From Caulobacter sp. Root343 (GTDB lineage Bacteria; Pseudomonadota; Alphaproteobacteria; Caulobacterales; Caulobacteraceae), in the NCBI RefSeq assembly GCF_001425745.1, contig NZ_LMDF01000007.1, forward strand, positions 62,899-126,898: a DNA stretch of 64,000 bases. The letters are read 5' to 3'. The notes under the pieces are model-generated. The model saw only the letters and a list, made by a program, of their open reading frames with translations. It was not told the origin of the DNA and ran no database searches. Both the position numbers and the translations under genes were made by a program. Within the stretch, counting starts at the first letter, position 1; the number at the start of each line of letters is the position of its first letter. This document shows positions 25,907 through 34,486 of this stretch, one piece after another.

Positions 25907-25918
25907 CTCTTCAGATCC

Positions 25919-28195
25919 TCATTGAGCGTATACGCGAACTGCGAAGACAGCCGGCGGCGCGCCATTGTCCTGTTTGATCTCCAGCGTCAGTGTCCGTGTC
26001 TGGATGGGCTGATCGAGGCGGATCACGTTCCGTGTCCGGTAGTTTTGGTGGACGAAGGCCAGCTCGACACCATCGTCGGCGATCAGTCGGTAGGACGAGG
26101 CGCAGAAGGGGATGACGCGTTCAGGGTGGCGGATGAGCAGCGACTCCATGCCATGGTCGAAGTCGGTGTCGAAGCTGAGCTCAATCCGCCCGACGGTCCG
26201 GGCTTCCGTCCATCGCAAGGTCAGCGCGGGCATGGGGTCGTCCTTCGCGGGCAGCCAGGCGTTGGCCGCCTGAGCTGGGCGGTCGGGGCCTTTCAGGACC
26301 GCCGCCGCGCCGAACGGCCGAACAGGCGGATCAAACATCGCCGCGAAGAGCTTGCCGCCGGGACGGCGCTCGGGAATCCAGAACGGGAAGCTGTCTATGC
26401 CGATGTTGGCGGGCGGTGTCTGGATCGAGCTTTTGGCCACACGGTCGCCGAACGTCTGACTGACGGTCAAGACTCCGGTGATGCGGGTGTCGGACAGGCG
26501 AATGCGCACGCCTTCGGTTTGGTGCAGAACGACAAAGGCGTATCCGTCCGGCACGAGAGTGTCGAACACGAAGCGAGCGGAGGTGTCGTCCCTGCCCAGG
26601 CTCACCTTGCTCCGTGCGAGCACCTTGTCGGGGATGAAATTGCCTTCCCGCGCCGAAATGCACAGTTCGGCGACCAGCTCGGCGTCTTGCTCGACTTCGA
26701 CCAGGAACGTCACGGCGGGCGCGGGCCCGGCGGTCAACGGCAGCAGCAGGGCGCGCGGGCAGCTAAGGTCAGCGGTATCCTTGCCGGCGGGCAGCGCATC
26801 GAGCGCGTACTCGCTTGACGCCGTGACCTCCGCCATCGCGGCGAGATCGTCGCGTTCGACGGCGCATCCGGGAATATAGTGACCCGACGCGGCCAGGCGG
26901 CTTTGCAGGCGCCGCATCTGGTCAGGCGCGAGGAGATCGCGCGGTGTTTGCTTGGTCTCGAGGCTCTGCGCGGCGGCCATACCCACCGCCTGACCGTTCA
27001 GCGCGCAAGTCAACATGACGCGCGTCGAGCCGAAGGCGACGTGGCTGGCGCTGATCAATCGGCCCGTCAGGAACAGGTTGTCGATATTCCGGCTGTACAT
27101 CGTGCGGAACGGAATTTGATAGACGCCCTGGCTATGCCACTGGGTGCAGGCGGTTTCGGATGAATAGACGCCGTCGGCGGGGTGCAGATCGAGCGCCCAA
27201 CCACCGTAGGCGACGGCGTCCTGGTGCTGGCGCTGTTCGACGACATCGGACTGGGTGAGCATGTAATCGCCTTCGAAGCGACGGCTCTCGCGTTTGCCGG
27301 GGACCGTCCCGACCCATTCCAGGTTTAACGTCTCAGCTTCGGGGAAATTGCCCGAATTCTTGATGTAGTCCCAGACGCCGTAGATGATCTTCCAAAGTTC
27401 CCACTTGATCTCTTCGGACTGCCTGACGGTATGGAGGCGGCCACCATATTCGATCCACCATAGGGCGCAGCCCTGATCGGACGCCTTGAACTGGCGATAC
27501 CGCGGGATCTCGGTGATGTCTTTCAAGGCGAAGTCCGGCGCTACGAATGGAACCGGACGCCCCGTGTCTTTCGAATAGAAATAGAGCGTGTGGCCCAGAA
27601 GCTCGCCGTACGCCTGATCCGGCGCGAACCCTTCGCCAAATTCATCCTTCGACTCCGCGCCCATGCGGTAGGCCGCGCCCGAGAGGAAGCCGAGGATCCC
27701 GTCTCCGGAAGCGTCGCAGAAAAGCGGGGCCTGTATATCGTAAAGCGTTCCATTCTGACTGCAGAAGCCCTGCACGCCGGCGATCGAGCGCTCGCTGGAC
27801 ATCACGGCGCGAAAAACGGCCGTGTTGAGAAGGACCCGAATACGCGTTTCCGCTCGAACCTTTTCCAGGACGATCATATCGAAGATGAGGCTGTTGCCGT
27901 CTGGATTGCGATAGAGATTATCGACAAGTATCTCGTCGATAACTCCGCCCTCGCGAGCCCAGCGATTGTTGTTGCTCATGTGCGAGGTGGCTCCCACGGT
28001 CCACATCCGCACTTCCGACGAGGCGTTACCGCCCAAGACTGGCCGATCCTGAATCAGGACGACGTCTAGTCCTTCGCGCGCCGCCGTGACCGCGGCGCAA
28101 ACACCCGAAAGGCCGCCGCCGACCACAACGAAGTCGGCAGTGATGATTTCATTGTAAAGGTGTCGCTCTTCGCCACCGCCGCAAGACTCTATCAT
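25919..28195 (-). CDS. Cytosolic FAD-dependent oxidoreductase (FAD_oxidored/PF12831) with carbohydrate-binding-like tail
   Basis: This 758-residue protein has the dinucleotide fold at ADFVVVGGGLSGVCAAVTAAREG, a GGNASSEVRMW loop, and an FAD-contacting FLTGRLISASHVAFGSTRVMLTCALNGQAVGMAAA block. This is the FAD_oxidored family commonly found in glycan-use loci with undefined chemistry. From about residue 480 onwards there are beta-rich segments, and the last 150 residues resemble a discoidin-like sandwich. No signal peptide is visible, so it should act in the cytosol on material imported by the adjacent MFS carrier, with which it is cotranscribed. The start at 28195 lacks a clear ribosome site. 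Confidence 0.78.
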   Translation of the reverse strand: MIESCGGGEERHLYNEIITADFVVVGGGLSGVCAAVTAAREGLDVVLIQDRPVLGGNASSEVRMWTVGATSHMSNNNRWAREGGVIDEILVDNLYRNPDGNSLIFDMIVLEKVRAETRIRVLLNTAVFRAVMSSERSIAGVQGFCSQNGTLYDIQAPLFCDASGDGILGFLSGAAYRMGAESKDEFGEGFAPDQAYGELLGHTLYFYSKDTGRPVPFVAPDFALKDITEIPRYRQFKASDQGCALWWIEYGGRLHTVRQSEEIKWELWKIIYGVWDYIKNSGNFPEAETLNLEWVGTVPGKRESRRFEGDYMLTQSDVVEQRQHQDAVAYGGWALDLHPADGVYSSETACTQWHSQGVYQIPFRTMYSRNIDNLFLTGRLISASHVAFGSTRVMLTCALNGQAVGMAAAQSLETKQTPRDLLAPDQMRRLQSRLAASGHYIPGCAVERDDLAAMAEVTASSEYALDALPAGKDTADLSCPRALLLPLTAGPAPAVTFLVEVEQDAELVAELCISAREGNFIPDKVLARSKVSLGRDDTSARFVFDTLVPDGYAFVVLHQTEGVRIRLSDTRITGVLTVSQTFGDRVAKSSIQTPPANIGIDSFPFWIPERRPGGKLFAAMFDPPVRPFGAAAVLKGPDRPAQAANAWLPAKDDPMPALTLRWTEARTVGRIELSFDTDFDHGMESLLIRHPERVIPFCASSYRLIADDGVELAFVHQNYRTRNVIRLDQPIQTRTLTLEIKQDNGAPPAVFAVRVYAQ

Positions 28196-28657
28196 GTATA
28201 AATACCCAAGATATACTCGATTAAATCTTTAATGGCCGCGCATGTAGCGATGCTTTGGCAGAGGGCCCGCGCATTCATTGCGACGTCATGCCAGCGCCTG
28301 CCGGCGATCCTGAGACGTCATGGAGGGGCGGGGTGGGCACTTGTCTCTCGAAACGTGAGTCGCGTATTGTTGCTAGAATAGCATCACACCGTAACCTCAA
28401 CAAGAGGTCTGGCCTATGATGAAGCGCAAGGTGAGCGCGCGCCTTGTCGTCGACGTGGGCGCCCGAAGCGCCCGATAGGTCATGCTCCCCGCCTAGTCGC
28501 CGCCTAGCTCCGACGGGTCCGAGCGCGAGGCGCGGTTCTCTCCAGGCCGCCGCCAGGGGCGCCGCCGAGACGCTGGAAGGCATTTGAAGCCCTCTTGGCA
28601 ATGATGTTATTGATGCTATAACAGCGACAATACCAACGCATAAAAAGGGGGAAGGAA
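28196..28657. promoter_or_regulatory. 462-bp divergent control region
   Basis: This gap separates the oxidoreductase/MFS operon from the TonB receptor. The left part is AT-rich with GTATA and TATAC arms (28195-28216) near the oxidoreductase start. A 9-bp direct repeat GACGTCATG occurs at 28282-28290 and 28314-28322. The right end has the receptor promoter at 28595-28623. I see no convincing gene between them. Confidence 0.55.
28595..28623 (+). promoter_or_regulatory. Promoter and overlapping inverted repeat of the TonB receptor
   Basis: TTGGCA (28595-28600) and TATAAC (28617-28622) are 16 bp apart. The inverted repeat TGTTAT-N7-ATAACA (28605-28623) covers the spacer and the -10, a natural repressor site. 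IclR binding is a guess from position. Confidence 0.55.
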
Positions 28658-31306
28658 ATGAAAATGCTCAAGTCGATGCTCTTGGCCGGGACGTGTCTGG
28701 CGGCGACGGCGACCGCGACGATCGCCCAGGCTCAGGCCGCGTCCGTTGCGCCCAATGCCGAGCAAACCACGGTGGAGACCATCGTCGTCGGCGCGCGCAA
28801 GAGTCTCGACCGGGCGAGATCCATCAAGCGGGACACGGTGCAGTTCGTCGACGCCGTGGTGGCTTCGGACATCGGCAGCCTGCCTGACTCCAACGTAGCG
28901 GAGTCGCTGGCGCGGGTTTCGGGCGTACAGCTTGGGCGAGGCGTGGGGGAGGGAACCAGCATCGCCATCCGCGGTCTTGGCGAGAACGTGACCCTGTACA
29001 ATGGCCGCGAAATCTTTGATTCAGCCGGCCGCGGCGGGTCCATCATCGATGAGTTGGGCGGCTCGACCTATGGCCTTTTCGCCCTTGTGCCGTCGCCGCT
29101 GGTCTCTCGGCTCGAGGTCACCAAGCTGGCGGGCGCCAACCAGATTTCCGGCGCGCTGGGCGGCATCATCGACATTCATACGCGCAAGCCGTTCGACAAG
29201 AAGGGGCTCAACGGAGCTTTGACGGCGAGCGGCGTGCGAGACGATCTGCCTGGCCGCAACGGGAGTGAACTGTTCGCGATGGTGTCGGACACCTTCGCCA
29301 ACGACACGCTCGGCGTCTTGGTCAGTATGTCGAAGTCCAAGCGCAATATTTCCGAGCAGGGGCTGACCACGTTCTCCGGCTATACATCGTTCAAATACGG
29401 CGGCATCGCGCGGACAGGGCACAGCGATGTGCGGACCCAGGAGATCATGGACGACCGCCGGAAGGTCGGTGGGACCGCCGTGGTCCAGTGGCGACCCAAT
29501 TCCAGGCTCGATCTCATGGCCGATGTTCTCTACAGCCGAGAAGAGGCCGACCGTGATCGCTACTGGCTCGGGTTCAACCCGAATGTCGGCCTGACCAATG
29601 CGGTCTTTTCCGAAAACAACGTGCTTTTGGCGGGTACGGCGACGACGACGCCGAATTCCAATGTTTCGTTCTTCGACGTCAAGAACGAGATCTGGTCGCA
29701 AGCCCTGACGGGCAGTTACTGGCTCACCGATCGGCTCAAGATTTCGTCCCAGGTCGCCTTCGGCAATTCCGTGGCCCATACGTCGCGCAACTATTCGCGC
29801 CTGACGCTGGCGTCTTCGGCCGCGGCCCCGCTGAAGTTCGATTTCAGGAGCGGAAGCTTCGGCGCCTTCGACTTTTCGAACTTCAACCTGACAGATCCCG
29901 CGGGCCTGACTCTCGCGCTCTACTATGACGACGGCCGCAAGGTGGAGACCGACAGCCTGCAGTCGCGCATTGACGTCGATTGGAAGGTTTCCAAGGGCTT
30001 CCTCGAGTCCGTTGAGGCGGGCGCGCGCTTTGAGCGCATGGAGACCTCGGTCCGGCCGCACAATGCATTGCTGAGGCCGAATGTCCCGGCGTCGCAGCTG
30101 TCTCCAACCTATCTGAGCGTCTTCTCCGACCCCGAGTTTCTGCCCGGCGAACTGGTCGGTTTGCCGCGCGCCTACCTCGCGGCGAAGGAGACGGCGGTCG
30201 GGTCCTGCCATGCGTTCACGGGCTTTCCGACGGTCTCGCAAGATCCCGCCTGCCTCAACCCCGCCCAGTCGCTCAGCAGCCTTGGGCAGACCTACGACAT
30301 CAACGAAGACTTCCGGAACGCCTATCTCAAGCTGAACTTCGCCACGGAGTTGGGCTTCGCCGATTTCAAGGGCAACGCCGGTGTTCGCCTGGTGGCTCGT
30401 CGCCTCGAGTCGATCGGCAATGTGCTGAGCGGGACGACCGCGACGCCAAAGGCCTTCAAGCGCGACGACAGCGAGGTCCTGCCATCGGTCGTCGGGCAGC
30501 TGGTCTTTCCCAGTGGCCTGATCGTGCGGGCGGGCTTCGCGAAGGTGCTGAGCTTCCCGAGCACTTCCTCGCTCAACAACGGGGTCTCGCTCAACAACGA
30601 TCCGGTGTTCGTGGGCGGTGTGCAGACGCAACTGGGGACCGGCTCTGGCGGCTCGCCCGACCTGGACCCCTTCAAGGCCAAGCAATACGATCTGTCGTTC
30701 GAATACTACTTCGGCGGCGAGGGGTTGATCTCCCTGGGCGCCTTCTACAAGGACGTGAACAGTTTCGTCGTTTCGATCAAGGCGCCCGAGACTTACAATA
30801 ACACGGTCTATACGATCAGCCGGCAGACCAATGGCCGCAATGGTACGGTCAAAGGCCTCGAGATCCTCTACCAGCAGCCTTTCACCTTCCTGCCGGCCCC
30901 GCTCGACGGCCTCGGCGCGATGGTCACCTATTCGTACATCGCCTCGGAGACGCCCATCAAAGACGCCCAGGGGCGTACGATGACGTTTCCGGGTTTGTCG
31001 AAGAACAATATCAATCTCGTCGGCTACTACGAGAAGGGGCCGATCGGCCTGCGCGTTGCCTATAACTGGCGAGACAAGTATTTCAATAGCTTGAACGGAA
31101 CGACCGGGAACGGCGTATTCACGAATAGCTACAAAGACCTATCATCCACGATGAAGTACAGGTTGTACAAAGGCGTTGAGGTGAAGCTTGAGGGTATCAA
31201 TCTCCTCAATAGCAAGCAGAGGTCCTACGATGGGTACTCTGAGGGCTTGGTCACGAACGTCATATACGGGCGGATTTATAAGCTCGGAATTTCAATGACC
31301 TTTTAG
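28658..31306 (+). CDS. TonB-dependent outer-membrane receptor
   Basis: This 882-residue receptor has a Sec signal (MKMLKSMLLAGTCLAATATATIAQAQA) and a TonB-box region before VETIVVGARKSLDRARSIKRDTV. The plug includes IGSLPDSNVAESLARVSGVQLGRG, IAIRGLGENVTLYNGREIF and VSRLEVTKLAGANQISGALGGIIDIHTRKPF. The 22-strand barrel ends with YGRIYKLGISMTF. It belongs to the proteobacterial receptors found next to glycoside hydrolases and probably imports an oligosaccharide or glycoside across the outer membrane. A GGGGGAAGGA ribosome site lies just before the ATG. A GH2 follows in the same direction. Confidence 0.93.
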   Translation: MKMLKSMLLAGTCLAATATATIAQAQAASVAPNAEQTTVETIVVGARKSLDRARSIKRDTVQFVDAVVASDIGSLPDSNVAESLARVSGVQLGRGVGEGTSIAIRGLGENVTLYNGREIFDSAGRGGSIIDELGGSTYGLFALVPSPLVSRLEVTKLAGANQISGALGGIIDIHTRKPFDKKGLNGALTASGVRDDLPGRNGSELFAMVSDTFANDTLGVLVSMSKSKRNISEQGLTTFSGYTSFKYGGIARTGHSDVRTQEIMDDRRKVGGTAVVQWRPNSRLDLMADVLYSREEADRDRYWLGFNPNVGLTNAVFSENNVLLAGTATTTPNSNVSFFDVKNEIWSQALTGSYWLTDRLKISSQVAFGNSVAHTSRNYSRLTLASSAAAPLKFDFRSGSFGAFDFSNFNLTDPAGLTLALYYDDGRKVETDSLQSRIDVDWKVSKGFLESVEAGARFERMETSVRPHNALLRPNVPASQLSPTYLSVFSDPEFLPGELVGLPRAYLAAKETAVGSCHAFTGFPTVSQDPACLNPAQSLSSLGQTYDINEDFRNAYLKLNFATELGFADFKGNAGVRLVARRLESIGNVLSGTTATPKAFKRDDSEVLPSVVGQLVFPSGLIVRAGFAKVLSFPSTSSLNNGVSLNNDPVFVGGVQTQLGTGSGGSPDLDPFKAKQYDLSFEYYFGGEGLISLGAFYKDVNSFVVSIKAPETYNNTVYTISRQTNGRNGTVKGLEILYQQPFTFLPAPLDGLGAMVTYSYIASETPIKDAQGRTMTFPGLSKNNINLVGYYEKGPIGLRVAYNWRDKYFNSLNGTTGNGVFTNSYKDLSSTMKYRLYKGVEVKLEGINLLNSKQRSYDGYSEGLVTNVIYGRIYKLGISMTF

Positions 31307-31442
31307 CCGATCGGCCGCGCCGTTCGGTGCTCGCGTGGCGCGGCGATCTCGCAGTCATCCGGCTTTGCGACGGGTACATCTCTCCTCCACTGGGCAAGCG
31401 GCGCCTCGCCGCTTGCCTGTCTTTTGATCGTGCGGGCGCACC

Positions 31443-34421
31443 ATGACCGATGAGGCCGACATGACGCAGGATCGATGGCAGCCTTCGTCTTCGCCTTCAG
31501 CGCCGTCCAGCACGGCGCCGAGCGCGGGAAGGGCGCGTGAGCGTCACGACAGAGGTCTGTCCCGCCGCGACCTCCTGATGGTTTCGGCCGCTTCCGCGTT
31601 CGCTTCGCTCGGCCATCCCGTCGCGGCTCAGGCCCAGGCAGCCAACGCGTCGGAGGGGGAGATGCGGCATGCTCTCGACGGCGATTGGAAGTTCTGCACC
31701 GACCCGTACAATCTCGGCGAGAGCGAAGAATGGTTCGCCCCGGGACGCCGTCTCGGTGACTGGGACGAGATCGCCGTTCCCGGCGTCTGGGACGTCATCA
31801 ACGACTATTCCGACTACGCGGGACTTGCTTGGTATCGAACCGAGTTCACGACCCGACCCGAGTGGGCTGGAAAGCGTGTGCGGCTGGTTTTCGAAGGGGT
31901 CTATAACGACGCCAAGGTCTGGCTGAACGGGCGCGTGCTCGGCGGCAACGACATGGGCTATTTCCCCTTTCATTTTGATCTTCAAGCCCTCGCGCCGTCC
32001 GGCGGGCCCAATCAGCTGACGGTGATGGTCGATAACCGGTTCCGCTTGGGAGCGGTCTGGAATTGGGGGGGGATCCGCCGCCCCGTCTGGCTCGAGATCA
32101 CCGACCCGGCTCGCCTGGAGCGGTTGAAGATAGTGACGGATCCGGACCTCGAGGCGGGGACGGCGGCGGTGTCGGTCAACGCGAGCGCCAGCAGCGCCGC
32201 GGAGGTCGGCGGGGGGCTCGGCGCGGATCTGACGATCACGCACGAGGGCGTCGTCCTGCATCGCTCACCTGTCCTGCGACCGGTCAAGTCACAGGACGGG
32301 CGGCACGATTTCGAATTCAGCGTTCATCTCGATCGGGGGGACGTCCATCTTTGGCGTCCTTCCAGCCCCAGCCTCTACGAGGCGCGCGTTCGCCTCTTCC
32401 GCCAAGATGCGCCGTGCCATGGGCTTATCGACAGCTTCGGCATCCGCAAGGTGGAGGTCTCCGGCGAAAAGCTGTTGCTGAACGGCGAGCCGGTCCGCGG
32501 CGTCGGGTTCAATCTCATTCCCGAGGACAGGCGCACCGGCTCGATGCTGCCGCCCTCGCGCTTTCGCGCCGACGTGGATCGGATGAAGATGCTGGGCGCG
32601 ACGATAGCTCGCCTCTCGCACTTTCCGTTGCCGCGCGACTTCCTCGAGTATCTGGACCGCAAGGGCATCCTCTGCATCAGCGAGGTTCCGATCTGGGGCA
32701 AGAGCGAGCTCGTGAACCCCGCTTCGGAACGGGCGGCCGATTGGCTCGAACGGCTGATCACCGAGCAATACAATCACCCCGCGATCATCGGATGGAGCGT
32801 CGGCAACGAAATCGGCCGGTTCGATCGCAATCCAGCCGCGGGCGAATATGTTCGATCGGCGGTCAGTCGAGCCCGCAAGCTCGATCCGCGTCGGCTTGCG
32901 GTCTACGCATCCAATTCCGCGCCCAATCAGCCCGACGATCCGGTCAAGTTCACCGATCTCATTCTCCTCAACGCCTACAACGCCGACAACGTCCCCGGCG
33001 GCGTCGCCGAGGCGATCAGGAAAACGCGGGCGCTCCATCCCGGTAAGCCGATCTTCCTGTCCGAGTACGGCGGCGGCCTGGACGCCGAAGATCCCAATCT
33101 GGCGACGCATTCCGTGGACGCGTACTTGGGCGAGATGCGTCACAAGCCGTACGTCATCGGCGCCTCGCTCTGGACGCTCGCCGACTACAGGAGTTCATGG
33201 CCGGGCTGGCCCTTTAGTCCGCCCACCGCCCCGAGCCAAAACCGAAGCTGGGGCGTGCTGACCGTCGATCGTCGGCCCAAGCGAAGCTATTTCGCCTGCC
33301 GAGCCGCCCATGCGCCAGTCGCCAGCATGACCCTGGGGAGAACGGATCGCTCTTTCGTCGTCACGCTGACGCCACGCGATGAGAACGACCTGCCCGCCTA
33401 TGTCATGCGAGGATATCGTCTTCTCTGGCGAGCGCTCGATGGTTCCGGCGGGGTGATCCAGGGAGGACTGATCGACGTCCCCATCCTGGCGCCGGGCGGC
33501 GGCGCGGTTCAGCTCGGGATCAAGCCGGCTCCCGGCCTTGCCTCGCTGCTCGTCGACCTGATTGACCCTCTCGGTTACTCGCTGCTGACCGCCAAGAGCG
33601 ATCTGGCGCCGCCGAGTGCGCCCTCTATCCGCAAGATTCACGTGTCGAGCCAGAAACTGCGCGTCACCTTCGACGCCGTCGTGCGCGCCGACGAATATGT
33701 CGCGCTGGTGCGCGGCGAGGAGGGGGAGCGGCGAACCGAACCGACGATCGACACCTTCATCGAGCTTGCCGATCTGAAGCTCGGGAAGACCTACGACATT
33801 CGGTTGGTCGCGACCAATGGCGCCGGAGAGAGCCAGCCCAGTTCCGCTCGCCAGGCCACGACCAGCCAGGAGGACCTGCCGCCCGTGCTGTGGTCCATTC
33901 AGGCGGCCGACCGCGCGCTTTTCCTGAACTACTCCACCGAGGCCATCGACTATCTCTACGATGTCGAAGTCACGCCCGAGGCAACGGGTGTGGCCAGAAC
34001 GATCAGCATCGACCAACCGGGCGTGACGCGCATCCCGCACTTGGAAAATGGCGCGCGCTATCGGGTCCGGATGCGCCGTCGCAACGGTCTTGGCAACATA
34101 AGCGGTTGGACGGAGCCACAGCTGGGCGTTCCTCGCGGCCCCGGCGGGTTGCCGGCGCCATCGGCGGCGCACCTGGTTTCCGGGACGGACGGCGCGATGC
34201 TGCTGCTCTTCGAACCGGTCGAAAACGCCGCGGGCTACGAAGTCCGATCCGGTTCGAGGACGGTCATCGTCGACGCGGCGGTGTCTGGCTCCGCCTTCCT
34301 GCGCGGCTTCCGCCCGCGGGGACCCGTCACGCTTCGCGCGGTTGACGATTTCGGCCTCGGCGGGGCGGCGGCCGAGGTGTTGACGCTGCGCGGTGGGCGC
34401 GAGCTGTCCGCCGGTGGCTGA
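31443..34421 (+). CDS. Tat-exported GH2 hydrolase with C-terminal Fn3-like repeats
   Basis: This 992-residue retaining glycosidase carries a Tat signal (LSRRDLLMVSAASAFASLG, residues 39-57). The GH2 sugar-binding domain (about 75-225), immunoglobulin-like domain and TIM barrel follow. The acid/base is Glu456 in GWSVGNEIGRF and the nucleophile is Glu541 in FLSEYGGG. After residue 620 come fibronectin-III-like repeats (PSAPSIRKIHVSSQKLRVTFDA and following), unusual for beta-galactosidase or beta-glucuronidase and perhaps used for substrate or surface contact. The linkage specificity is uncertain; the hexuronate-type carrier nearby makes a beta-glucuronidase attractive. It lies 136 bp after the receptor. 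Confidence 0.83.
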   Translation: MTDEADMTQDRWQPSSSPSAPSSTAPSAGRARERHDRGLSRRDLLMVSAASAFASLGHPVAAQAQAANASEGEMRHALDGDWKFCTDPYNLGESEEWFAPGRRLGDWDEIAVPGVWDVINDYSDYAGLAWYRTEFTTRPEWAGKRVRLVFEGVYNDAKVWLNGRVLGGNDMGYFPFHFDLQALAPSGGPNQLTVMVDNRFRLGAVWNWGGIRRPVWLEITDPARLERLKIVTDPDLEAGTAAVSVNASASSAAEVGGGLGADLTITHEGVVLHRSPVLRPVKSQDGRHDFEFSVHLDRGDVHLWRPSSPSLYEARVRLFRQDAPCHGLIDSFGIRKVEVSGEKLLLNGEPVRGVGFNLIPEDRRTGSMLPPSRFRADVDRMKMLGATIARLSHFPLPRDFLEYLDRKGILCISEVPIWGKSELVNPASERAADWLERLITEQYNHPAIIGWSVGNEIGRFDRNPAAGEYVRSAVSRARKLDPRRLAVYASNSAPNQPDDPVKFTDLILLNAYNADNVPGGVAEAIRKTRALHPGKPIFLSEYGGGLDAEDPNLATHSVDAYLGEMRHKPYVIGASLWTLADYRSSWPGWPFSPPTAPSQNRSWGVLTVDRRPKRSYFACRAAHAPVASMTLGRTDRSFVVTLTPRDENDLPAYVMRGYRLLWRALDGSGGVIQGGLIDVPILAPGGGAVQLGIKPAPGLASLLVDLIDPLGYSLLTAKSDLAPPSAPSIRKIHVSSQKLRVTFDAVVRADEYVALVRGEEGERRTEPTIDTFIELADLKLGKTYDIRLVATNGAGESQPSSARQATTSQEDLPPVLWSIQAADRALFLNYSTEAIDYLYDVEVTPEATGVARTISIDQPGVTRIPHLENGARYRVRMRRRNGLGNISGWTEPQLGVPRGPGGLPAPSAAHLVSGTDGAMLLLFEPVENAAGYEVRSGSRTVIVDAAVSGSAFLRGFRPRGPVTLRAVDDFGLGGAAAEVLTLRGGRELSAGG

Positions 34422-34486
34422 GCGTCGAGGAAGTGCTCGGCTCCGGCCCAGAGCGTCGTCGTTTTCACTCTTGAATCGGGATCAAC

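Noticed and set aside
28275..28601. Minus-strand 108-codon frame in the divergent region
   Set aside because: Low-complexity composition, no ribosome site, and it covers repeats and the receptor promoter.
29021..30685. 554-codon frame antisense to the TonB receptor
   Set aside because: Antisense shadow with no recognisable motif.
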